Source: Pseudomonas viridiflava (GTDB lineage: Bacteria > Pseudomonadota > Gammaproteobacteria > Pseudomonadales > Pseudomonadaceae). From it: 51,305 bases of DNA. The notes under the pieces are model-generated. The model saw nothing but the letters and a program-made list of their open reading frames with translations, was not told the origin of the DNA and did no database searches. Positions 42,824-51,305 of the stretch are shown here, one piece after another. Within the stretch, counting starts at the first letter, position 1. Every line of letters begins with the position of its first letter. The stretch spans positions 1-51,305 of the forward strand of contig NZ_UTBZ01000129.1 in NCBI RefSeq assembly GCF_900580865.1, written 5' to 3'. Position numbers and translations under genes: made by a program.

Positions 42824-43786
42824 TCAGCTCAGACTTTCGTCAATCACCAACACCAGTTTGCCCGCCACCGTATTGCTCGCCAGCTCCGCAAACGCCGCCT
42901 CGGCATCCTTCACCGCAAACGCCTTGGCCAACTGCGGGCTCAAGCGCCCCTCGGCAAACAGCGGCCACACCTGCTGGCCCAGATCACTCAACAGATCCGC
43001 CTTGAACTGATCATCACGACTGCGCAACGTCGAGCCCAGCAGTTGCACACGCTTGGCCAATACCTGCGCCAGATCCAGTTTTGCCTCACGGCCGCCCATC
43101 AAACCGATCAACACCCAGCGCCCATCCAGCGCCATCAGCTTGAGGTTCAACGCCGAATAATTGCCGCCGACCGGGTCAAGAATCACATTGAACGGCCCGA
43201 AATCACGCAAGCTCTCCAGATCATCAGTGCGCACTACCCCGCCCTGAGCGCCCAGTGCCTCGCAGTAGGCCAAACGCTCGGCCGAACCAGCGCTGACCCA
43301 ACATGGATTGCCGAACGCCTTGCACAACTGAATGGCGGCTGAACCGATTCCACTTGCGCCGGCATGCAGGAGAACTTTCTCACCCGGTTTGAGCGCCGCA
43401 AGTTGAAACACATTCAGCCAGACTGTTGCATAGACCTCAGGCAATCCAGCGGCCTCGATCAGCGAAACGCCTTCGGGAACCGGCAGCACGTGCCGTCCGT
43501 CGACGACCACCTCTTCGGCCATGCCGCCCCCGGCCAGCAAGGCGCAAACCCGATCGCCGACCTGCCAGGCACTGCCCGCGCCGACCTCGCTGATAACCCC
43601 GGAGCACTCAAGACCGAGCACTTGGCTGGCCCCTGGCGGTGGCGGATAAAGCCCTGCTTTCTGTAATAAATCGGCGCGATTGAGGCCCGCTGCCGCCACT
43701 CGGATGCGGACTTGTCCTACATCACACGTAGGACTCGGCTCTTCAACCCATGCCACTTGACCGTCAACGCCTTGCAATGCCTTCAC
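42824..43786 (-). CDS. NAD(P)H:quinone oxidoreductase (zinc-independent MDR family)
   Basis: This 320-residue medium-chain reductase resembles the quinone oxidoreductase PIG3 group. It has the N-terminal AGLNRADLLQKAGLYPPP, the LGLECSGVISEVG segment, and the nucleotide-binding HAGASGIGSAAIQL near residue 150. DPVGGNYSALNL and LVLVIDESLS complete the fold. Zinc-binding cysteines are absent. The start is GTG 43786. It is divergent from prc. Confidence 0.9.
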   Translation of the reverse strand: MKALQGVDGQVAWVEEPSPTCDVGQVRIRVAAAGLNRADLLQKAGLYPPPPGASQVLGLECSGVISEVGAGSAWQVGDRVCALLAGGGMAEEVVVDGRHVLPVPEGVSLIEAAGLPEVYATVWLNVFQLAALKPGEKVLLHAGASGIGSAAIQLCKAFGNPCWVSAGSAERLAYCEALGAQGGVVRTDDLESLRDFGPFNVILDPVGGNYSALNLKLMALDGRWVLIGLMGGREAKLDLAQVLAKRVQLLGSTLRSRDDQFKADLLSDLGQQVWPLFAEGRLSPQLAKAFAVKDAEAAFAELASNTVAGKLVLVIDESLS

Positions 43787-43812
43787 AGTGCCTCCATAGT
43801 GAGTCTGGACTG

Positions 43813-43840
43813 AGCCCGAAGCTGTAGCGCCGGGCTTTTT
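43813..43840 (+). terminator. Terminator-like hairpin upstream of prc
   Basis: AGCCCG (43813-43818) pairs with CGGGCT (43831-43836), followed by T residues to 43840. No plus-strand gene precedes it: the reductase is divergent. It may end a short leader transcript or antisense RNA. Confidence 0.45.
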
Positions 43841-43891
43841 GCATTATGCGACCGGCTCTCGTAGAACCGGCGACTTCAAAGACGGCCTAAT

Positions 43892-46009
43892 ATGCGTTAT
43901 CAATTGTCCCCGCGTCGAATCAGCATGAAGCATTTGCTCCCCAGCACCGCCCTCGCTCTTTTCATCGGTATCGGTTTGTTGCCGGTGTCGGGCAATACAT
44001 TCGCAGCCAACAGCTGGGACAAATTGCAGCCTGATCGCGATGAAGTCATCGCCAGCCTGAACGTCGTCGAGTTGCTCAAGCGTCACCACTACAGCAAGCC
44101 GCCGCTCGACGATGCGCGTTCGGTGATTATCTACGACAGCTACCTCAAGCTGCTGGATCCGTCGCGCAGCTACTTCATGGCCAGCGACATCACCGAATTC
44201 GACAAGTGGAAGACGCAGTTCGACGACTTCCTCAAAAGCGGCGACCTCAACGCCGGGTTCACCATCTACAAGCGCTATCTGGACCGCGTCAAGTCGCGTC
44301 TGGACTTCGCCCTTGCCGAGCTGAACAAAGGCGTCGACAAGATGGACTTCACCACCAAGGAAACCTTGCTGATCGATCGCAAGGATGCCCCTTGGCTCAA
44401 ATCCACCGCTGAACTCGACGACCTGTGGCGCAAACGCGTCAAGGACGAAGTGCTGCGGATGAAGATCGCCGGCAAAGAGCCGAAGCAGATCCAGGAAACC
44501 CTGACCAAGCGCTACAAGAACCAGTTGGCGCGCCTGGATCAGACCCGTCCGGAAGACATCTTCCAGGCGTACATCAACACCTTCGCCATGTCGTACGATC
44601 CGCACACCAACTATCTGTCGCCGGACAACGCGGAAAACTTCGACATCAACATGAGCCTGTCCCTCGAGGGTATCGGTGCCGTGTTGCAGAGCGACAACGA
44701 CCAGGTAAAAGTCGTGCGTCTGGTGCCGGCAGGCCCGGCTGACAAGACCAAACAGGTCGCCCCGGCCGACAAGATCATCGGCGTTGCCCAAGGCAACAAA
44801 GAAATGGTCGACGTGGTCGGCTGGCGTCTGGACGAAGTGGTCAAGCTGATCCGTGGCCCGAAAGGCACCGTGGTGCGTCTGGAAGTGATTCCGGCGAGCA
44901 ATGCGCCGAACGACCAGACCACCAAGATCGTGCCGATCACCCGTGAAGCGGTGAAGCTCGAAGACCAGGCCGTGAAGAAGTCCGTGCTCAACCTGAAACA
45001 GGACGGCAAGGACTACAAACTCGGTGTGATCGAGATCCCGGCTTTCTATCTCGACTTCAAGGCGTTCCGTGCCGGTGATCCGGACTACAAGAGCACCACC
45101 CGTGACGTCAAGAAACTGCTCACCGAGCTGCAGAAAGACAAAGTCGACGGCGTGGTCATCGACCTGCGCAACAACGGCGGCGGTTCCCTGCAGGAAGCCA
45201 CCGAGCTGACCAGTCTGTTCATCGACAAAGGCCCGACCGTACTCGTGCGTAATGCCGATGGCCGTGTCGACGTACTCGAAGACGAAAACCCGGGCGCGTT
45301 CTACAAGGGCCCGATGGCGTTGCTGGTCAACCGCTTGTCCGCTTCAGCTTCGGAGATCTTCGCCGGCGCCATGCAGGACTACCACCGCGCGCTGATCATC
45401 GGTGGCCAGACCTTCGGTAAAGGCACCGTGCAGACCATTCAGCCGCTCAACCATGGCGAACTGAAACTGACTCTGGCCAAGTTCTACCGTGTCTCCGGGC
45501 AGAGCACCCAGCATCAGGGCGTGCTGCCGGACATCGACTATCCGTCGCTGATAGACACCAAGGAAATCGGCGAGAGCGCTCTGCCGGAAGCCATGCCGTG
45601 GGACACCATCCGCGCAGCGATCAAACCGGCGGCCGATCCGTTCAAGCCGTTCCTGGCTCAGCTCAAGTCCGAACATGACACGCGCACCGCCAAGGATGCC
45701 GAGTTTGTGTTCATCCGTGACAAGCTGGCACTGGCGCAGAAACTGATGGAAGAAAAAACCGTCAGCCTTAACGAAGCCGAGCGCCGTGCCCAGCACAACG
45801 ACATCGACGCCAAGCAACTGACGATGGAAAACATCCGTCGCAAAGCCAAAGGCGAAGAGCCGCTTAAAGAGCTGAAGAAAGAAGACGAAGACGCCCTTGC
45901 GGCCGCTGACCCGGACAAGGTCAAACCAGAAGACGATGCCTACCTGAGCGAAACCGGGCGCGTGTTGCTGGATTACCTGAAGCTGAGCAATCAGGTGGCC
46001 AAGAAGTAA
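43892..46009 (+). CDS. prc: Tail-specific (C-terminal processing) protease
   Basis: This 705-residue periplasmic S41 protease degrades proteins by their C-termini; in pseudomonads the orthologue (AlgO) affects envelope-stress and alginate control. After a signal peptide (ending NTFAA) come an N-terminal helical domain, a PDZ domain (about 245-330, GIGAVLQSDND to GTVVRLEVIPA) and the catalytic core. The Ser-Lys dyad is Ser485 in LSASASEIF and Lys510 in FGKGTVQ. The C-terminus has a long charged helical domain rich in Lys/Glu. ATG 43925 is an alternative start giving a shorter signal peptide. Confidence 0.94.
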   Translation: MRYQLSPRRISMKHLLPSTALALFIGIGLLPVSGNTFAANSWDKLQPDRDEVIASLNVVELLKRHHYSKPPLDDARSVIIYDSYLKLLDPSRSYFMASDITEFDKWKTQFDDFLKSGDLNAGFTIYKRYLDRVKSRLDFALAELNKGVDKMDFTTKETLLIDRKDAPWLKSTAELDDLWRKRVKDEVLRMKIAGKEPKQIQETLTKRYKNQLARLDQTRPEDIFQAYINTFAMSYDPHTNYLSPDNAENFDINMSLSLEGIGAVLQSDNDQVKVVRLVPAGPADKTKQVAPADKIIGVAQGNKEMVDVVGWRLDEVVKLIRGPKGTVVRLEVIPASNAPNDQTTKIVPITREAVKLEDQAVKKSVLNLKQDGKDYKLGVIEIPAFYLDFKAFRAGDPDYKSTTRDVKKLLTELQKDKVDGVVIDLRNNGGGSLQEATELTSLFIDKGPTVLVRNADGRVDVLEDENPGAFYKGPMALLVNRLSASASEIFAGAMQDYHRALIIGGQTFGKGTVQTIQPLNHGELKLTLAKFYRVSGQSTQHQGVLPDIDYPSLIDTKEIGESALPEAMPWDTIRAAIKPAADPFKPFLAQLKSEHDTRTAKDAEFVFIRDKLALAQKLMEEKTVSLNEAERRAQHNDIDAKQLTMENIRRKAKGEEPLKELKKEDEDALAAADPDKVKPEDDAYLSETGRVLLDYLKLSNQVAKK

Positions 46010-46079
46010 GATGATGGCAATTTAGTGCTGACGATCCCTGGATCGTCATCAAACAGTCATCATTCTGTCGTGCAATAAA

Positions 46080-46129
46080 GGACTGGGAGCCACTCTCTTC
46101 ATCGAGAGCGCTCCCAGTCCTTTTTTTTT
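46080..46129 (+). terminator. Rho-independent terminator after prc
   Basis: GGACTGGGAGC (46080-46090) pairs perfectly with GCTCCCAGTCC (46110-46120), with an inner CTCTC/GAGAG stem, then nine T residues. The next gene starts 15 bp later and must have its promoter within or before this hairpin, or rely on readthrough. Confidence 0.92.
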
Positions 46130-46143
46130 CGCCAGAGATTGCC

Positions 46144-47934
46144 ATGACCACGACCGAACAGCTGAGTGCCTTGAGCTCGATCCTGACTCAAAGCGGTTTA
46201 CACAGCCTGTTCCAACCGATCATCTGCCTCTCGGAACGACGCATTCTCGGCTACGAAGCGCTCACGCGCGGCCCCTCCAACAGCCCTCTTCACTCGCCGA
46301 TCGCACTGTTCGCCGTGGCGCGTCAGGCCGGGCGTTTGAGCGAGCTGGAAATCGCCTGCCGCCAGAGCGCTTGCCGGCGCTTCAACGAGCAGCAACTGCC
46401 GGGCAAACTGTTTCTCAACGTCTCACCGGAATCCTTGCTTGAAGCCGCACATCAACCGGGGCGCACGTTGCAGCTGCTGCAGGATTTCGGCATTCCGCCC
46501 AGTCAGGTCGTCATCGAGTTGACCGAACAGACACCCATCGACGATTTCCAGTTGCTGCAGACCGCCTTGCATCACTATCGAGCGATGGGTTTTTCCATTG
46601 CGCTGGATGATCTCGGTGCCGGCTATTCGAGCTTGCGGTTATGGTCGGAACTGCGCCCGGATTATGTGAAGATCGATCGGCACTTCATCGATGGCATTCA
46701 TCAAGATGCGTTGAAGCGCGAGTTCGTCGGCTCGATCCTGCAAATCGCTAAAGCCTCACGCGCACAAGTCATTGCCGAAGGCATCGAGTTGCCGGAAGAA
46801 CTCGCGGTGCTGACGGAAATGGGCGTCGATCTGGTGCAGGGCTACCTGCTTGGCCGCCCCCAAGAACAACCACCGCGCGATGCCCGCGCCTTGATGCCCA
46901 AACACGACAGCAGCGCCGTTGCGTTGAACGACGAAGGCAGCGACCTCAGCGCCCTGCTCAACGACCAACCGGCCGTACATCGCGACACCCCCACCGCCAC
47001 CGTGCTGGAAGCCTTCCGCCGCCAGGCCAACCTCAACTCACTGGCAGTACTCGACGAACAAGGCCAACCCTGCGGCATCGTCCACCGTCACTCGTTATCG
47101 GATGCCCTGCTCAAACCGTTCGCCACCGACCTGTTCGCGCGTAAACCGATCAGCCGCCTGATGAACGACGATTTCCTCGCCGTGGAAATGAGCCAGTCGC
47201 TGCAACAGGTCAGCCGCCTGATCACCAGCCGCGCGCGGCAACGCATTGAAGAAGACTTCATCATTACTCTTAACGGCGGCTACCTGGGTCTTGGCCGGGT
47301 GATCGACGTGCTTAAACTGATCACCGAGTTGAAGATTCAACAGGCGCGGTATGCCAATCCGCTGACTTTGTTGCCGGGGAATGTGCCGATCCAGCAATGC
47401 CTGACGCGGTTGCTGCAGCAGGGGCGCGAGTCGGTCATCTGCTATGTCGACATCGACAGTTTCAAACCCTTCAACGATATCTATGGCTACGGGCGTGGTG
47501 ATGAAGTTTTGCTGTGCCTGGCGCAATGCCTGAACGAGCGGGTAGACCCGAGCCGCGACTTCGTTGGCCATATCGGCGGCGACGACTTTCTCCTGGTCCT
47601 CGGCCCGGAAGACTGGCGCAAACGTCTCAATCAACTGCTTGATGACTTTCAGAGCCAATGCCGACGCTTCTATCGCCCCGAACACCTTGACGCTGGTTGC
47701 TTTATTGCGCCAAATCGCCAACGGGTGCGGCAGGAGTTTCCGTTGTTGTCGCTGTCCATCGGCGTGGTGCATCTACACCCTGAGGCCTGCGCAGAACTCG
47801 ACGCCAGTCAACTCGCGGAAATGGCATCGCAGGCGAAGCATCATGCGAAGAATGTTCCGGGGTATAGCGTGCATGTGATTGATAGTCTTACCGCTGCCGA
47901 GCTACACCCATCGAAACTAATCGGCCAACGTTAA
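46144..47934 (+). CDS. EAL-CBS-GGDEF cyclic-di-GMP signalling protein
   Basis: This 596-residue cytoplasmic protein has the domain order EAL (about 15-250), paired CBS (about 265-395), GGDEF (about 405-570), with no membrane segment. EAL residues look intact: E38 in EAL, N92, E125, D155-D156 in DDLGAGYSS, K176 and E212, so it should degrade c-di-GMP. The GGDEF signature is GGDDF (478-482), a variant whose cyclase activity is uncertain; it may instead bind GTP as an activator. CBS domains usually sense adenine nucleotides. As I recall, the P. aeruginosa counterpart also follows prc. Confidence 0.92.
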   Translation: MTTTEQLSALSSILTQSGLHSLFQPIICLSERRILGYEALTRGPSNSPLHSPIALFAVARQAGRLSELEIACRQSACRRFNEQQLPGKLFLNVSPESLLEAAHQPGRTLQLLQDFGIPPSQVVIELTEQTPIDDFQLLQTALHHYRAMGFSIALDDLGAGYSSLRLWSELRPDYVKIDRHFIDGIHQDALKREFVGSILQIAKASRAQVIAEGIELPEELAVLTEMGVDLVQGYLLGRPQEQPPRDARALMPKHDSSAVALNDEGSDLSALLNDQPAVHRDTPTATVLEAFRRQANLNSLAVLDEQGQPCGIVHRHSLSDALLKPFATDLFARKPISRLMNDDFLAVEMSQSLQQVSRLITSRARQRIEEDFIITLNGGYLGLGRVIDVLKLITELKIQQARYANPLTLLPGNVPIQQCLTRLLQQGRESVICYVDIDSFKPFNDIYGYGRGDEVLLCLAQCLNERVDPSRDFVGHIGGDDFLLVLGPEDWRKRLNQLLDDFQSQCRRFYRPEHLDAGCFIAPNRQRVRQEFPLLSLSIGVVHLHPEACAELDASQLAEMASQAKHHAKNVPGYSVHVIDSLTAAELHPSKLIGQR

Positions 47935-47947
47935 CTTAATTTTTAGT

Positions 47948-48367
47948 TTACCAAGCCGACTTATCCTCACTAGCTGCCATCAACAGATCCTCTTTCCAGA
48001 TTTCTGTCGCTAGTTGATAGACATCTTGAAAAAACCTACGCGGACTTTCTAATGAATACCATTCCTCACGCGGCCAACTGTTTGTCTCGCATTCATCTAT
48101 TTCAAATATAGCTTGAAAATCGAAGCTTGGATCCTTAAGCACCGCCTCTAAATTTTCAATGAGAGCCAATTTATGCCTATGTGAGAGATAAGGCTGATTC
48201 AAGCAATACTTCCTTATTAGCATATTTCTATCAGTTTGATCATTCGGATCATAAGCCTCGAGTTCTACACCCTTGGACTCTTCTCTATCATAAACATCAA
48301 ATACCCCAACGAACCACATTAAGTCAGGTTCAAAACGTTCATTTAAAAATGGGTCTTTCAGCATCAT
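47948..48367 (-). CDS. Probable immunity protein for the Rhs toxin
   Basis: A 139-residue acidic soluble protein (for example FEIDECETNSWPREEW) with no motif I recognise. It starts at ATG 48367 four bases inside the end of the rhs gene (ATGA) and has a strong GGAGGGGGA ribosome site, so it is translationally coupled. The region looks clearly less G+C-rich than the core genes. Both points fit an immunity gene for the variable toxin tip. That role is inferred from position only. Confidence 0.7.
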   Translation of the reverse strand: MMLKDPFLNERFEPDLMWFVGVFDVYDREESKGVELEAYDPNDQTDRNMLIRKYCLNQPYLSHRHKLALIENLEAVLKDPSFDFQAIFEIDECETNSWPREEWYSLESPRRFFQDVYQLATEIWKEDLLMAASEDKSAW

Positions 48368-51305
48368 TCCCCCTCCGCAGGGAAGCCTGTGAAAGGCTCC
48401 TGTGAGTTCACTTTGTCGAATTTAACCTCAAACCAATTCATATCCTCATTAAGCCTCGGGTTTTGTGCATCTTTTTTATTGGGTCTGTAACCGCGCCCAG
48501 CTCCAGGAAGCTCCAATCTAACTATTGGATTTTTCTTCTGATCCTTCCCTGTATGCCTAATCAATCCATTTTTATCCTTCGTCATCGCTTTATTCAACGC
48601 CCCCAAATGCATGCGCCAACTATGAAACTGAGAGCTTGGATTACCTTTGGCACCTTTCGGGACCTCGCCGGTATGAGGATCCGCTCCATTGATCGCTCGC
48701 TGTTTGAGAGCTGGATCAGAAATTTCCGAACTATGTTTTTTCACAGTGTGCATGTCATAAATTTTTTCATACTCACTAACACGCCGCTTTGCATTTTCCT
48801 CGGCTAGTTCATCAATCCTCGCCCTCCGCTCCTGCGCCGACATCTTCGGCAGGGCGGGCTCCCCCTCATCAACCTTAGCCCCACCAACCCCACCCGGCAC
48901 CTCACAACCCGGCTTATTCGGCGGCGGGCAGTTGGAGCTCAACCCCAACGGATCCACCCACCCCGTGGGATTCGGCACGTACTGGTACTGATTCAACCCA
49001 CCGGCCAACTTGATCGGATCCGGCGTCAGATACCTTCCCAGCCTCGGGTCGTAATACCGGTGCCGGTTGTAATGCAGCCCGCTTTCGCCGTCGAAGTACT
49101 GCCCCTGAAAGCGCAGCGGCTGGTTCAGGTAGTCCTCGCCGGCCAGGGTCAGTGCGGCGACTTTGCCGTAGGCGTCGTATTGCGCTGACCAGACGATGTC
49201 GCCGCTGTAGTCGGTGAGTTCCTGCGGGGTGCCGAGGTGGTCGAGTTGGTAGTAGAACGGGCAGGCCTTTTTCGGGCCTTTGCCGTCGAGCAGCGCGAGG
49301 GGGCGGAAGGTGCCGGGTTCGTAGACGTAGCTGCGGTATTCGCGTTCGCTGCTTTCGGCGACGAGGTGGTCGCCTTGCCAGAAGAACTCGGTGGTGTCGT
49401 CGCCGACGGTTTTGCTGATGCGTCGGCCGAAGGCGTCGTATTGGTAAGACGCGGTCTGGCCGTCGGGGCGCGTCAGGCCGATCAGGCGGTGTTGGCTGTC
49501 GTAGCGGTATTCGGTGACGAGTGTCTGCGCGCGGCCACGGCGTTCGCGGATCAGGTTACCGAAGGCGTCGTAGTCGTAGTGACGGTCGCCCTGCATCAGC
49601 AGGCGATTGCCTTTGATCTGGCTCGGGCCGGGGCGGTCCTGCATCAGCAGGTTGCCGGCCGGGTCGTGGGCGAAGCTTTCCGGCAGTTCGTCGCGTGAGT
49701 GGCGTACGCGGATCAGCCGGTCGAGGGAGTCGTAGCCGTAGGTGCGTTGGCCGTGGCGGCTGTCGGCGATGTGCGCGAGATTGCCGTTGGCGCTGTAGGC
49801 ATAATCGCGGCGGTACAGCGCATCGCGCTGATGGCCTACGGCGTGGGCGAGTAATCGGCCCTGATCGTCGTAGGTGTATTCGCTGAGCAGCAAACCCTGC
49901 TGGCGTTGCCGTTCGCGTCCGGACTGGTAGACATGACGGGTCAGCGGCGTGCCGTTGAGGTCGATGTCGGTCAGCGCGCCGCCCTTGGCGTAGCGGTAGT
50001 CGAGCACGCTGTTGTCCGGCAGGCGCATGCGTTTGAGCTGGCCGCAGGCGTCGTAGCGGTAACGCAGGGTGCCCCAGCCCTGATGCTCGGTGATCAGCCG
50101 ATCCTGGCGGTCGTACTCGAAGGCCAGCGGGTGTTGCTGGCCGTCGTCGACACCAGTCAGACGGCCGAGGCGGTCGTATTGGTAGGAAACCTTGATCCCG
50201 TCGGGCAAGGTTTTGGCCAGAAGACGCCCGGCAGCATCGCGCTCATAAGCGGTGACCAGTTGCGAGCCGTCATCACCGAACTCGGTCTTCTCCAGCAGAT
50301 GGCCGTTGAGGTCATAGGCGTACGCGGTACGCCGGCCGTCAAAACCGCTTTCCTGACGAATCAGCCCGGTCGGCGTGTAGTCCAGCCGGTATTTTTCCCC
50401 GGATTCGTTTTCGATCTCGGTGAGCAGCAGTTGCGCATGGTCGTAGCGATACTGAACTCGCGTGCCGTCGGGGTTGATCCGGCGCGAGACCAGGTGCAGG
50501 TCATCATCGTATTCGTAGCGGGTGATGCGCCCGAGTTCATCGCGCTCGGCGGTGACCTGACCGTAGGCGCCGTAGCTGTAGGCGCGGGTGCTGCCGGTAG
50601 GAAATGTCGTCTGAATCAGTCGGCCAACGGCGTCCCAGTGCTGACGGGTGACCGCACCGTGTTCGTCCGCAGCCGTGGTCCGTCGCCCCAGCGCGTCGTA
50701 GGAAAAACGCCGTACGCCACCGTCGGGCAGGGTTTCCTCGGTCAACTGGCCGAGGCTGTTCCAGACCAGTCGATGCCGGCTGCTGTCCGGATAACGGATC
50801 GACAGCAACTGGCCACGGGTGTCGTAGTAGTAATGGGTGACCTGGCCGTCGGGATCGACTGCTTCGGTGACGTCACCCTCGGCATTGCGCCGGTAGATCC
50901 ACACTGCGTCGCCGCGAGAACGTTTGTGCAGGAAACCGTTGCGATACTCGTAGGACGTGGGCGCGTCAGCCGGCGGAATCAGCGCGATCAGCCGTCCGAC
51001 CTCGTCGTAGCGGTATTCGGTGACCGCGCCCAAGGCATCCTGCTCGGCGATCAAGCGACCCGATGAGTCATAGGCCTTGAGCTGTTCACCACCGCCGGCC
51101 CCGACCTTACGCACCAGCCGCGCACGCTCGTCGTGGACGTACGTCTCTTCGGTGCCATCGACGTAATGCACCGCCACGCTGCCGTCGTCATTCCAGACGT
51201 AGCGCGTGTCCATCTGCGAAAACGACGCCCAGTGACGCACGCAACGCGCGGCTTTCCCCGACCGTTCCCACTCCCAAAAGAAACTCGCCCCGCCGGCCAG
51301 CTGCC
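48364..51305 (-). CDS. Rhs-family polymorphic toxin, 5' end outside the window
   Basis: About 980 codons are visible; the frame is open to the right edge and continues beyond it. Some thirty YD repeats (for example YRYDEVGRL) form the Rhs shell. The core ends with the hyperconserved YDPRLGRYLTPDPI block and DPLGLSS (48954-48934). The remaining 190 codons are the variable toxin tip, with MHTVKKHSSEI, RAINGADPHTG, SSQFHSW and GAGRGYRP. That pattern of H-x-x-K-K-H and a later basic tail recalls BECR-type ribonuclease toxins, which is a tentative inference. The tip looks less G+C-rich than the shell, as in other rhs genes. Confidence 0.9.
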   Translation of the reverse strand, partial: QLAGGASFFWEWERSGKAARCVRHWASFSQMDTRYVWNDDGSVAVHYVDGTEETYVHDERARLVRKVGAGGGEQLKAYDSSGRLIAEQDALGAVTEYRYDEVGRLIALIPPADAPTSYEYRNGFLHKRSRGDAVWIYRRNAEGDVTEAVDPDGQVTHYYYDTRGQLLSIRYPDSSRHRLVWNSLGQLTEETLPDGGVRRFSYDALGRRTTAADEHGAVTRQHWDAVGRLIQTTFPTGSTRAYSYGAYGQVTAERDELGRITRYEYDDDLHLVSRRINPDGTRVQYRYDHAQLLLTEIENESGEKYRLDYTPTGLIRQESGFDGRRTAYAYDLNGHLLEKTEFGDDGSQLVTAYERDAAGRLLAKTLPDGIKVSYQYDRLGRLTGVDDGQQHPLAFEYDRQDRLITEHQGWGTLRYRYDACGQLKRMRLPDNSVLDYRYAKGGALTDIDLNGTPLTRHVYQSGRERQRQQGLLLSEYTYDDQGRLLAHAVGHQRDALYRRDYAYSANGNLAHIADSRHGQRTYGYDSLDRLIRVRHSRDELPESFAHDPAGNLLMQDRPGPSQIKGNRLLMQGDRHYDYDAFGNLIRERRGRAQTLVTEYRYDSQHRLIGLTRPDGQTASYQYDAFGRRISKTVGDDTTEFFWQGDHLVAESSEREYRSYVYEPGTFRPLALLDGKGPKKACPFYYQLDHLGTPQELTDYSGDIVWSAQYDAYGKVAALTLAGEDYLNQPLRFQGQYFDGESGLHYNRHRYYDPRLGRYLTPDPIKLAGGLNQYQYVPNPTGWVDPLGLSSNCPPPNKPGCEVPGGVGGAKVDEGEPALPKMSAQERRARIDELAEENAKRRVSEYEKIYDMHTVKKHSSEISDPALKQRAINGADPHTGEVPKGAKGNPSSQFHSWRMHLGALNKAMTKDKNGLIRHTGKDQKKNPIVRLELPGAGRGYRPNKKDAQNPRLNEDMNWFEVKFDKVNSQEPFTGFPAEGE

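Noticed and set aside
49906..51066. 386-codon open frame on the plus strand
   Set aside because: Antisense to the Rhs repeats; its periodic VV-rich sequence mirrors the YD repeats of the real gene.
1..51305. CRISPR arrays, tRNA or rRNA genes, insertion-sequence transposases, att sites
   Set aside because: No regularly spaced direct repeats, no cloverleaf sequences and no transposase or integrase were recognised; the only repeats are REP-like hairpins and the 152-bp duplication.

Overview
The window is Pseudomonas chromosome, most likely the P. fluorescens group. Three things point there: many GTGGGAGCGAGCCTGCTCGCGAA-type REP/REPIN hairpins between genes, G+C-rich codon use, and the gene order patatin - htrB - minCDE - rluA family - apeB, which I recall from Pseudomonas genomes. 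No rRNA, tRNA or CRISPR array was seen. Species cannot be fixed from the sequence alone.

Layout. (1) 1-4385: the 3' tip of a permease gene (a near-exact copy of sequence at 22922), a PLP aminotransferase divergent from a MarR regulator, an AzgA-type purine permease and a LysE exporter. (2) 4545-15951: an accessory block that looks less G+C-rich than its flanks. It holds one large protein with a hydrophobic pore-like region and degenerate RTX repeats, then four tandem paralogues of about 600 residues that I cannot assign to a characterised family. This is the most novel part. (3) 16046-25071: a complete urate-to-glyoxylate pathway (uraH, puuE, uraD, alc, allA, puuD), a urate-type NCS2 permease and two Tsx-type outer-membrane channels. 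TTGTAYACAA palindromes lie upstream of uraH, of puuE and of the distant AzgA-type permease, suggesting one regulon.

(4) 25162-35657: core genes. These are a patatin, a lipid A acyltransferase, minCDE, a pseudouridine synthase, an M18 aminopeptidase, a 58-residue membrane protein, a large MscS channel and an exported M20 amidohydrolase. (5) 36255-42678: a GntR/UTRA regulator divergent from a binding protein, a phosphodiesterase-like alkaline-phosphatase-superfamily enzyme, two permeases, an ATPase and a HAD phosphatase. The genes overlap tightly and fit uptake and dephosphorylation of an unknown phosphorylated or phosphonate compound. (6) 42824-47934: a quinone oxidoreductase, the tail-specific protease Prc and an EAL-CBS-GGDEF protein. 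(7) 47948-51305: the C-terminal part of an Rhs toxin, overlapping its probable immunity gene by 4 bp, both on the minus strand and running in from beyond the window edge.

The purine genes form a working chain: outer-membrane channels and permeases bring purines in, PuuD oxidises urate at the membrane, and UraH, UraD, PuuE, Alc and AllA convert the product to urea and glyoxylate. Xanthine dehydrogenase and urease are not in the window.
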